From Streptomyces sp. NBC_00568 (GTDB lineage: Bacteria > Actinomycetota > Actinomycetes > Streptomycetales > Streptomycetaceae): 64,000 bases of DNA. A model generated the notes under the pieces. It saw only the letters and a list, made by a program, of their open reading frames with translations. It was not told the DNA's origin and did no database searches. The stretch spans positions 5,447,001 through 5,511,000 of the forward strand of contig NZ_JAPENW010000001.1 of assembly GCF_026341855.1 (NCBI RefSeq), read 5' to 3'. Positions 35,116 through 42,209 of this stretch are shown here, one piece after another. Positions within the stretch are counted from its first letter, which is position 1. Each line of letters starts with the position of its first letter. Made by a program: the position numbers and the translations under genes.

Positions 35116-35673
35116 ATGGATGCCGCAGGGCAGGAGAGTTTCCGGGAGTTCGTCGCGAACAGGTCGTCCATGCTCCTCAAGACGGCCGTACTGCTGAGCG
35201 GTGGGGACCGGTACGCGGCCGAGGATCTGCTGCAGGACGCCCTGATCAAGGCCGCCGACCGCTGGAACCGGATCGATGACCCCGAGGCCTACATACGGCA
35301 GATCCTGTACCGCCGGCAGGTGAGCCGCTGGCGGCTGAAGTGGCCGCGCCGGGAACTCAGTGTCGCCGAGCCGCCGGAGGCGACGTCGGGCGGGGACGCC
35401 CCGGCCGACGCCGAACTGCGCGTGGTGATGTGCGGCGCGCTCGCCCAGCTCACCGCGCGGCAGCGCACCGTCCTGGTGCTGCGCTACTTCGAGGATCTGC
35501 CGGAGATGGACGTGGCCCGGCTCCTGAGCTGCTCGGTCGGGACCGTCCGCTCCACGACGCACCGCTCGCTGGCGCGACTGCGTGCCCTCGCCCCCGAACT
35601 CGCCGCACTCGGCCCGGACGACTCCGAAGCCTGGCCGTCCCGTGACTTCTCGCCCGTGGAGGTGCGTACGTGA
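35116..35673 (+). CDS. ECF sigma factor (SigE family), copy 2
   Basis: A 185-residue paralogue of the sigma factor at 33039, nearly identical at the N-terminus (MDAAGQESFREFVANRSS) and in region 2 (AEDLLQDALIKAADRWNRI), more different in the linker where four residues are missing. Region 4 is MDVARLLSCSVGTVRSTTHRS. The 28 bases before the ATG, with AGAAGG, are almost the same as for copy 1. It overlaps its propeller gene by four bases. Confidence 0.9.
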   Translation: MDAAGQESFREFVANRSSMLLKTAVLLSGGDRYAAEDLLQDALIKAADRWNRIDDPEAYIRQILYRRQVSRWRLKWPRRELSVAEPPEATSGGDAPADAELRVVMCGALAQLTARQRTVLVLRYFEDLPEMDVARLLSCSVGTVRSTTHRSLARLRALAPELAALGPDDSEAWPSRDFSPVEVRT

Positions 35674-37004
35674 ACGTCGAAGAGCTGGTACGCGACTCGC
35701 TCCGGTGGAAGGCCACCGAACAGCCCCCGCTGGGGCCGCACTTCGCCGACCGGGTGCTGACCGTCAGACGGCGCCGCCGGAACCGTACGTTCGCGACCGT
35801 CGCCGCGGCCACCGCCGCTGTCGTCGCCGTCGCCGTCGCGGTACCGCTGCTGGGCCCCGGCAAGGACGACGCGGGCCTCGCGACCGAGACGAACCGGAGG
35901 AACTTCACCGCCCACCCGGACCGGTCGCCGGCCAAGGACACCACCGCCCATCCGGACCAGTCGCCGCCCAAGGACGGGACCAAGGACGATGGGCGCCTCG
36001 CGACCGAGATGAACGCGAGCGACATCATCGCCCACCCGGACCAGTCGCCGCCTAAGGACCTGATCGCGGCGGGGGATTCCGCGCTGGCCGCCTACTACAC
36101 CCGGGCCAGGGTCGAGAAGTCCGCGACGGTCGCCGTCTACAACCGCACCTACCACCTTCTCGACCAGAGGACCGGCAAGTATGTGAAGTCCACCAAGTGG
36201 TCGTTCGTCAGCGTGGCCCCCGGGATGCGGACCGCCGCCGTCCTGGAGAGGGAACTGCCGACCAAACGGATCGGCCTGCTCGACCTGCTCACCGGCAGGA
36301 TCGAGCGCTGGATCCCGGTGGACCGGGGAGTCGCGTCGGTCGAGTTCTCACCCGACGGCCACAAGCTCATCGCGACGGCGTACGAGAAGAATCCGGATCT
36401 TGTCTACAAGGTGGACTACGACGGGAACGGGGACGGCAAGAAGAACGACTGGACGACGCACTTCGGCGACGCGCACCGGACCGGCTTCTACATCGCGGAC
36501 GTGGACTCCGGCACGACCTCCTGGAGCGAGGTCCCCGACCGGGAGGACGTCGACACCCGCCAGGACTTCCGGTTCAGCCGCGACGCCAAGCTGGTCTACT
36601 CGGGACTCACCACCGAGCCCCACGACCAGTTCTACGACCTCAAGGGCAACAAGGTCGCCACGCCCGCGATCGAGAAGTACGTGCACTGGTACTTCGACGC
36701 GCGCCTGTCCCCGGACGGCAAGCTCGCCGCCGGTGAATTCGCGGGTGGGGCGAAGACGACGGCATCGGAGATCAACGACCCCTACACCGGCAAGCGGGTG
36801 GCCAAGGTGCACGGGCAGAACCTGCTCACGTGGGTCGGCAACAACCGGCTGATCGCCTGGGACATCGCGCCCGGCACGAACGAGTTCCACAACCGGCTGA
36901 TGCTCATCACCGTAGGCAGTGACAAAGTGGTCCCGCTCAGCGGCTACCGCAAGGGCGACGACGATGCGGGCGGTCGCTGGACTCCGGTCTTCGCGCATCG
37001 CTGA
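35670..37004 (+). CDS. Membrane-anchored beta-propeller protein, copy 2
   Basis: A 444-residue paralogue of the protein at 33605, starting at GTG 35670. It has the same plan: short cytoplasmic head, one membrane helix (VAAATAAVVAVAVAVPLLG), then a propeller-like domain (VEFSPDGHKLIATAYEKN, ARLSPDGKLAAGEFAG, GGRWTPVF at the end). It is longer because the stretch after the helix is expanded by repeats of AHPDQSPPKD (see 35871-36062) and because of an acidic insert DYDGNGDGKKNDW that looks like a calcium-binding loop. Probable partner of sigma copy 2. Confidence 0.8.
   Translation: MNVEELVRDSLRWKATEQPPLGPHFADRVLTVRRRRRNRTFATVAAATAAVVAVAVAVPLLGPGKDDAGLATETNRRNFTAHPDRSPAKDTTAHPDQSPPKDGTKDDGRLATEMNASDIIAHPDQSPPKDLIAAGDSALAAYYTRARVEKSATVAVYNRTYHLLDQRTGKYVKSTKWSFVSVAPGMRTAAVLERELPTKRIGLLDLLTGRIERWIPVDRGVASVEFSPDGHKLIATAYEKNPDLVYKVDYDGNGDGKKNDWTTHFGDAHRTGFYIADVDSGTTSWSEVPDREDVDTRQDFRFSRDAKLVYSGLTTEPHDQFYDLKGNKVATPAIEKYVHWYFDARLSPDGKLAAGEFAGGAKTTASEINDPYTGKRVAKVHGQNLLTWVGNNRLIAWDIAPGTNEFHNRLMLITVGSDKVVPLSGYRKGDDDAGGRWTPVFAHR
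35871..36062 (+). repeat. Internal repeat expansion in propeller copy 2
   Basis: The codons for AHPDRSPAKD, AHPDQSPPKD and AHPDQSPPKD follow one another, with LATETN and LATEMN flanking. Copy 1 has a single HPDQSPPKD. The extra units lie in the linker just outside the membrane, so they lengthen the stalk. Confidence 0.8.
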
Positions 37005-37036
37005 GGCGGCACGGTCTTCGCGCATCGCTGAGGCGG
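36985..37036 (+). repeat. 27-bp tandem duplication spanning a stop codon
   Basis: The 25-mer beginning CGGTCTTCGCGCATCGCTGA is present at 36985-37009 and again at 37012-37036. The first contains the last codons and TGA of propeller copy 2; the second is non-coding. Confidence 0.85.
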
Positions 37037-37169
37037 AGCTGAAGCGCTGAGCGCCGGGCGCTGAAGGTCGGGCGCTGAGCGTCCGGCGCAGGGCCGAGGG
37101 GCGGGACCGGGGGAGGCGCGCCCTCGCCCGTCGGGACGGAAGGGGGCGGACGGGGGTCGGCCCCACCCG

Positions 37170-38138
37170 TCAGGACACCTCGGCCGCCAGCCGTTCGTAC
37201 GCCGCCAGCAGCCCGTCGACCGCCTCGCGGCCGGCGGGCCGCAGCGGCGCCCGCACCGGGCCGCCGGGCAGCCCGAGGGAGCCGAGCACCGCCTTCGCCG
37301 TGACCGCGCCGGGCAGACCTGCCGACATCATCGACTCGACCAGGGGAAGCACCTGCCGCTGGTGGCGAGCGGCCCCGGCGGTGTCCCCGCCGTCGAACGC
37401 GTCCAGGATCGACCGGAACTGACGGGGCGCCACATTGGCGACCGTGCTGATGTACCCGGCCGCACCGACCGCGTACAGCGCGAGGACGTACTCGTCGCAG
37501 CCCGCGTAGTACGCCAACTCCGTGCGGGCCAGCACCTTCTGGGTACCGAGGAGGTCGTACGCGCAGTCCTTGACCGCCACGATCCGCGGATGCTCCGCCA
37601 GCCGGATCATCGTCTCCGGCTCGATCCGGGTCCCGGTGCGCCCCGGGATGTCGTACAGCACGATGGGCAGCCCCGAGGCGTCCGCGATCTCCCGGAAATG
37701 AGCCTCGACCGCGTCCTGCGGAGGCCTGCTGTAGTACGGCGCGACCACCAACAGCCCGTCCGCGCCCGCCTTCTCGGCCGCCAGGGCCAGTTCCACGGTG
37801 TGCCGGGTGTCGGCCGTCCCGACCCCCGCCACGATCGCCGCCCGGTCACCGACGGCCTCCCGCACCGCCCGCACCAGCGCGGCCTTCTCGGCGTCCGTCG
37901 TGGTCGGCGACTCGCCCGTCGTCCCGGAGAGCACGAGCCCGTCGCAGCCCTCGGCCACCAGCCGCTCGGCGAGCCGCTGCGCGCCGCCGACGTCCAGCGC
38001 GCCCGCCTCCGTGAACGGCGTGATCATCGCGCACAGGGCACGGCCGAAGGCGGGGACGGACCGCGTCGCGCGCGGGGCGGCCGGGGAAGCGGCGACGGTG
38101 GCGGGGGTGGTCGGGGGAACGGTCCTCGGAACGGTCAT
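37170..38138 (-). CDS. dapA: 4-hydroxy-tetrahydrodipicolinate synthase family protein
   Basis: A 322-residue aldolase of the DapA family, condensing aspartate semialdehyde with pyruvate. GTTGESPTTTD near residue 75, LYDIPGRTGTRIEPET near 165 (catalytic Tyr) and the Schiff-base lysine in IVAVKDCAYD near 190 are present. The first about 32 residues are a Pro/Ala/Thr-rich extension absent from E. coli DapA. ATG 38138 is used; an in-frame ATG lies 12 codons further up. The motif GTTGES supports DapA rather than a KdgD-type enzyme. A fragment of this gene lies at 34823-34954. Confidence 0.88.
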   Translation of the reverse strand: MTVPRTVPPTTPATVAASPAAPRATRSVPAFGRALCAMITPFTEAGALDVGGAQRLAERLVAEGCDGLVLSGTTGESPTTTDAEKAALVRAVREAVGDRAAIVAGVGTADTRHTVELALAAEKAGADGLLVVAPYYSRPPQDAVEAHFREIADASGLPIVLYDIPGRTGTRIEPETMIRLAEHPRIVAVKDCAYDLLGTQKVLARTELAYYAGCDEYVLALYAVGAAGYISTVANVAPRQFRSILDAFDGGDTAGAARHQRQVLPLVESMMSAGLPGAVTAKAVLGSLGLPGGPVRAPLRPAGREAVDGLLAAYERLAAEVS

Positions 38139-38364
38139 GGAAGTAGTCTCGGCCGCCCCACTGTGAAGCTCCACTTAATTCTTCTACGAGGTACAGGCAA
38201 TGGATGCTACGCATTTTGGGGGCGGAGACGAAGACGGAGCCGAGGACGGGGACCGCCGCGGGGCGGCCGGGTCCGCCGGAGCCGGGGTGAGGCACTGGTG
38301 CCAAACCGGCCCGTCATGGGTCACCATGGCGAGGACGGCAGTCGTCGGCAGAGCGGGAGGCGTC

Positions 38365-38499
38365 ATGAGGCTCGGCAAGGCACTCGCCACCGGAGTCGCG
38401 GAAGAGCAGGCCCACACGCACGAGGAGGCGTTCGAACTCCCCGAGATCATCGAGGAGTCGGAGGCTTCCGTGCCCGAAGAGGTTCCGGCCGGACGATGA
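38365..38499 (+). CDS. Small acidic protein of unknown function
   Basis: A 44-residue product starting MRLGKALATGVAEEQ and ending in the acidic FELPEIIEESEASVPEE. GGGAGG stands 5 bases before the ATG, and its stop overlaps the next start (ATGA, 38496-38499), so it is translated and coupled to the following gene. An in-frame ATG at 38200 would extend it by 55 residues of poor quality and has no RBS. The function is unknown. Confidence 0.55.
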   Translation: MRLGKALATGVAEEQAHTHEEAFELPEIIEESEASVPEEVPAGR

Positions 38500-39158
38500 G
38501 GCTGCGGCTCCCCGAGGAACGTCCGACGGAGCCGCCGACCGGATACAAGATCGCCCACCCGGTGCTGTCCCAGGACGGCACCCGGGCCGGGTTCACCGGC
38601 GTATCGCTGGGCGGCGCGCTGCCGTACGGAGTGCTGGACGAGGCGCGCTGTGTCTACGGACGGCGGCACCGCGCGCCGCACCGCCGCTGCGACTGCGGCT
38701 TCCACTGCGTGCACGACTCCGCCGCCGCCGAGGCGATGCTGTGCACGGCCGAGCACCGGGCGGCCGTCCTTCTCGAAGTCGGCGTCCTCGGCGCCTACAT
38801 CCGCTTCGAGCGGGGCTTCCGCTACGCCCGCCAGCGGGTGCGCACCGCCACCGTCGGCCCCTGCGCCTGCGGCGCCGTGGCCGGAGCGCTGGCCGACGCG
38901 GGCTGGGGACGTCCGGGCTGGCGCGCGCTGACGGCCGCCTGCGCGGGATGCGTTCGGGGTCGTACGTCCCTCTCGCTCGCCTCCTTCGCGCGGCTGGCCG
39001 GTGAGGGCCTGCGGGTCCGGGCCACCGGCGCCGCCGTGGTCGCCACGGCCGGTTCCGGGGTCTCCGAGCTGGTCGCCGAGGCGGCGCTGCTCCAAGCCCG
39101 ACTCGACTGGTTCCAGAGCCAGTTGGCCCGTCTGGTCGACCCGGGCCCGCAGGGATAG
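38496..39158 (+). CDS. Cysteine-rich conserved protein of unknown function
   Basis: A 220-residue soluble protein coupled to the small acidic gene. It has seven or more cysteines in metal-like groupings: RRCDCGFHCVHD near residue 67, CTAEH, GPCACGAVAG near 125 and ACAGCVRGR near 150. The C-terminal 70 residues are helical (AALLQARLDWFQSQLARLV). The pattern suggests zinc binding, but I recognise no named family. It begins IAHPVLSQDGTRAGFTGVSLGGALPYGV, which looks like a small beta domain. The gene converges on the YihY gene across a strong hairpin. Confidence 0.7.
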   Translation: MRLRLPEERPTEPPTGYKIAHPVLSQDGTRAGFTGVSLGGALPYGVLDEARCVYGRRHRAPHRRCDCGFHCVHDSAAAEAMLCTAEHRAAVLLEVGVLGAYIRFERGFRYARQRVRTATVGPCACGAVAGALADAGWGRPGWRALTAACAGCVRGRTSLSLASFARLAGEGLRVRATGAAVVATAGSGVSELVAEAALLQARLDWFQSQLARLVDPGPQG

Positions 39159-39292
39159 CCCGGGCGGCTCCGGGTACCCGTGCCTCCGCGAGCGAGTGAA
39201 GGCGGGGGCCTCTCACCGTGAGCCCGCTCCGAGGGCGGTACAACGGCCATCGAGGGCGCCGTTGAGGCCCCGTCCGAGGAGCCGGAGGGGAG

Positions 39293-39333
39293 CGATGCGG
39301 CGGCGAACCGGACACCGGTTCGCCGCCGCATCG
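39293..39333. terminator. Bidirectional terminator
   Basis: A perfect 19-bp stem (39293-39311 with 39315-39333) and 3-nt loop between convergent genes ending at 39158 and 39358. Confidence 0.85.
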
Positions 39334-39357
39334 TGTGCCGTCCTTCCCGTCCCGGCG

Positions 39358-40476
39358 TCACACCCGCCCGGCGGTGTCTCGTTCGGCTCCCCCGCGCATC
39401 GGCGTGATTCCCGTCTCCACCTTCTCCCGGGCCGCGCGCAACGCCCGCAGACGCGGGGGCCACTTGCGGGTGTCGCGGGGCTCGACGTAAGGCTCCTCGG
39501 AGGGGAGCCTGCCGTGGGTGATGGCCCGCTGGCGGGCGAGTTCCGCGTCGAACTCCAGGCCCAGGAGGATGGCCAGGTTGGTGAGCCAGAGCCACACGAG
39601 GAAGATGATGGCGCCCGCGAGCGTGCCGTACGTCTTGTTGTAGGAGCTGTAGCCGGCGGCGTAGACGGCGAATCCCGCGGACGCGGCCAGCCAGATCACC
39701 GTGGCGACGACACTGCCGGGGCTGAACCAGCGGAAGCCGCGGCCGGAGACGTTGGGAGCGGCCCAGTACAGCAGGGCGATCATCAGCTCGACGAACACCA
39801 GCAGGACGGGCCACTTGGCGATCGACCACGCCGTGATCGCCGCGTCGCCGAGCCCGATCGCGGTGCCGGCCCGCTCGGCCAGCGGCCCGGTGAACACCAC
39901 GATGATCGCGCTCCCGGTGAGGAGCACCATCAGCGTGAGGGTCAGCGCCAGCCTCAGCGGTGTGACCTTCCAGACCGGACGGCCCTCCGGCAGGTCGTAC
40001 ACCGCGTTGGACGCGCGGATGAACGCGCCGACGTACCCGGACGCGGACCACAGCGCCATGAACAGTCCGACGATCGCGAGCACGCTGCCGGTACCGCCGC
40101 TGTCGCCCAGTTGCGTCACCGCGTCCCGCAGGATCTCGCGGGCCGGGCCCGGCGCCAGGTCCCCCACGTTGTCGAGGAGCCTGTTCGTGACGCGCTGCCC
40201 CAGGACGCCCAGCAGGGACACCAGCAACAGCAGGGCGGGGAACAGCGACAGCACGCCGTAGTACGTCAACGCGGCCGCGCGGTCGGCGAGTTCGTCGTCC
40301 CGGAACTCCTTCACCGTGCGCCACGAAACGGCCCACCAGGCCCGCGCGGGCAGCCGGGCGGGGCGGTCCTTCTCGGCGGACCCCGCCGTCTCCGAGTCCG
40401 TGCCCGTGTCCGTGTCCGTGCCCGTGTCCGTGTCCGGAAGAGCCTGCCGCGTCGATTCCGGTCGCTTCTCGTCCAT
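39358..40476 (-). CDS. YihY/BrkB family inner-membrane protein
   Basis: A 372-residue protein with a polar head containing DTDTGTDTDTGTDSE and then six hydrophobic segments. The YihY/BrkB signature is clear: LADRAAALTYYGVLSLFPALL, GYVGAFIRASNAVYDLPEGRP, RWFSPGSVVATVIWLAAS and YGTLAGAIIFLVWLWLTNLAILLG. These proteins are widespread; once taken for RNase BN, their function is still unclear. ATG 40476 is used; the frame stays open to 40845 but that part reads through low-complexity C-rich DNA into the next promoter and is rejected. Confidence 0.9.
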   Translation of the reverse strand: MDEKRPESTRQALPDTDTGTDTDTGTDSETAGSAEKDRPARLPARAWWAVSWRTVKEFRDDELADRAAALTYYGVLSLFPALLLLVSLLGVLGQRVTNRLLDNVGDLAPGPAREILRDAVTQLGDSGGTGSVLAIVGLFMALWSASGYVGAFIRASNAVYDLPEGRPVWKVTPLRLALTLTLMVLLTGSAIIVVFTGPLAERAGTAIGLGDAAITAWSIAKWPVLLVFVELMIALLYWAAPNVSGRGFRWFSPGSVVATVIWLAASAGFAVYAAGYSSYNKTYGTLAGAIIFLVWLWLTNLAILLGLEFDAELARQRAITHGRLPSEEPYVEPRDTRKWPPRLRALRAAREKVETGITPMRGGAERDTAGRV

Positions 40477-40550
40477 GACCGGCGTGTTGCCCGAATCCGG
40501 CCGATGAAGCCCCCGGGGGGCAGCCGGGCCGGGGAATTCCGGCCGCCCGC

Positions 40551-40655
40551 CGACCCCGGCCGCCCCGCCCGGCCCCGCCAACCCCGGCTGCCCCGCCAAC
40601 CCCAGCTGCCCCGCCCGGCCCCGCCGACCCCGGCCGCCCCGCCCCCTCCCCACAC
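40551..40655. repeat. C-rich tandem repeat upstream of the YihY gene
   Basis: About 100 bases built of an imperfect 18-bp unit (CCCCGCCAACCCCGGCTG and variants) with C on the plus strand nearly free of T and A. It lies in the 259-base divergent gap between the YihY gene and the ArsR gene, which otherwise shows only an A-rich patch at 40695-40705 near the ArsR start. Confidence 0.7.
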
Positions 40656-40735
40656 CCCCGGCCGCCACAGAACGGCGACTCGCCGACGACTCGTGTCGTC
40701 TGGACAAAAAAAGTTTTCGGTGGGACGGTAGAGTC

Positions 40736-41377
40736 ATGTTGGACGTGACCGTGATCGAGGACGCCGAGGCCGCCGCCGTGTCGCTGGACCCCATAAGGGC
40801 CCGGCTGCTGGCCGAGCTGGCCACGGGACCCGCGTCGGCCGCCATGCTGGCCGGCCGGGTCGGCCTGCCCCGGCAGAAGGTGAACTACCACCTCAAGACG
40901 CTGGAGCGGCACGGCCTGGTCGAACTGGCGGGCGAGCGCCGCAAGGGCAACGTCACCGAGCGGCTGATGCGCGCGACGGCGGCGTCGTACGTCATCTCGC
41001 CGCTCGCGCTGGCCGCCGTGCAGCCGGATCCGGACCGCTTCCGGGACCAGCTGTCCGCCCGCTGGCTGCTCGCGCTCGGCGCCCGGCTCGTCCGGGACGT
41101 CGGCTCGCTCATCACCGGCGCCGCGAAGGCCCGCAAGCGGCTGGCGACGTACGCGCTCGACGGCGAGGTGACCTTCGCCTCGGCCGCCGACCGGGCCGCG
41201 TTCATCGACGAGCTGACGGCCGGGGTCGGCGCGCTCATCCGCAAGTACCACGACGGGGACGCGGACGGCGGGCGCCCGCACCGGATCGTCCTCGCCGTCC
41301 ACCCCACGCTCAAACCCGAGGCCGCGGCCGGACCCGAAGCCGTGGAAGCCCCCGCGGACGGCGAAGCCGCCCACTGA
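40736..41377 (+). CDS. ArsR-family winged-helix regulator
   Basis: A 213-residue regulator with an ArsR-type winged helix near residues 15-75: LDPIRARLLAELATGPASAAMLAGRVGLPRQKVNYHLKTL then LVELAGERRKGNVTERL. It has no metal-binding cysteines. The Pro/Ala-rich C-terminus is probably flexible. The SRPBCC gene starts 20 bases downstream; such ArsR/SRPBCC pairs are common in actinobacteria. Confidence 0.88.
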   Translation: MLDVTVIEDAEAAAVSLDPIRARLLAELATGPASAAMLAGRVGLPRQKVNYHLKTLERHGLVELAGERRKGNVTERLMRATAASYVISPLALAAVQPDPDRFRDQLSARWLLALGARLVRDVGSLITGAAKARKRLATYALDGEVTFASAADRAAFIDELTAGVGALIRKYHDGDADGGRPHRIVLAVHPTLKPEAAAGPEAVEAPADGEAAH

Positions 41378-41396
41378 TCACCCAGGAGTCATGATC

Positions 41397-42128
41397 ATGC
41401 CCAAGGAATTCGAGATCGCGCGCGAGTACGAGGTCGACGCCTCGCCGGACCAGATGTGGGACGCGATCACCAGCGGCAGCGGCGGCTGGCTGTGGCCCAT
41501 GGAGTACGAGCCCCGCGAGGGCGGGGCCGGCCCCTTCGGCAGCACCATCACCGCCTGGGACCCGCCGCACCGGCTGACCGTGCGCAGCGAGGACGTCGGG
41601 TTCCCGACGCAGAGCCTCAACCAGATCGACCACACCATCGAGGCCCGCGACGAGGGCCGGCGTTCCTGGGTGCGGTATGTGCACAGCGGCATCTTCACCG
41701 ACGACTGGGACAACCAGTACGACGGAGCCGACAAGCACACCGACTTCTACCTGCACACGCTGCGCGAGTACGTGACCCACTTCGCGGGCCGCCCGGTCGC
41801 CTTCGCGACCTTCGAGGGACCCGGCGCGTCCACGGCCTCCGACGCCTTCGCCGCCGTCGGGCAGGCCCTCGGCCTCGCGGACGACACCGCCGAGGGCGCG
41901 CGGATCCGGGCCCAGGGACCCGGCGGCCAGGTCTTCGACGCCGTGGTCGACTACCGCAACCCGTACTTCATCGGGCTGCGCACCGACAACGCGCTCATCC
42001 GCTTCTTCGGGCGCAACCGCTGGGGCGCTCCGGTCGGCATCAGCCTCCACGACTTCGCGCCCGACGCCGACGCCAAGGGCAATGAGACCGCCTGGAAGGG
42101 CTGGCTCGACGGAGTCTTCGCCGGCTGA
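41397..42128 (+). CDS. SRPBCC (AHSA1-like) domain protein
   Basis: A 243-residue ligand-binding fold protein. The N-terminal half follows the AHSA1/START pattern: EIAREYEVDASPDQMWDAIT, WLWPMEYEPREGGAGPFG, ITAWDPPHRLTVRSE and a final helix FYLHTLREYVTHFAG; a second, smaller domain follows. ATG 41397 is preferred because AGGAG lies 8 bases upstream; ATG 41391 is only 2 bases from it. No catalytic residue is evident. Confidence 0.85.
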   Translation: MPKEFEIAREYEVDASPDQMWDAITSGSGGWLWPMEYEPREGGAGPFGSTITAWDPPHRLTVRSEDVGFPTQSLNQIDHTIEARDEGRRSWVRYVHSGIFTDDWDNQYDGADKHTDFYLHTLREYVTHFAGRPVAFATFEGPGASTASDAFAAVGQALGLADDTAEGARIRAQGPGGQVFDAVVDYRNPYFIGLRTDNALIRFFGRNRWGAPVGISLHDFAPDADAKGNETAWKGWLDGVFAG

Positions 42129-42160
42129 CCGGCCCGGCGGGACTCCTCCGCGCAGGCGAA

Positions 42161-42193
42161 GAGCCCGGCCCCCCGGACGACGGGGCCGGGCTC
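42161..42193. terminator. Bidirectional terminator
   Basis: A perfect 12-bp stem GAGCCCGGCCCC/GGGGCCGGGCTC with 9-nt loop between convergent genes ending at 42128 and 42210. Confidence 0.8.
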
Positions 42194-42209
42194 TCGCGTA
42201 CCCGAGCGA

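Noticed and set aside
37170..38138. KdgD-type assignment for the DapA family gene
   Set aside because: It has GTTGES and LYDIPGRTG, typical of DapA, unlike the KdgD-type gene at 60172 with CCGTGEF and YQRDNA.
38365..38499. Precursor peptide of a RiPP cluster
   Set aside because: No core-like Cys/Ser/Thr segment, protease site or maturation enzyme is nearby; the partner gene shows no modifying-enzyme motif.
40477..40845. N-terminal extension of the YihY protein
   Set aside because: It would translate the C-rich repeat and run into the ArsR gene on the other strand; YihY proteins start near MDEKRPES.
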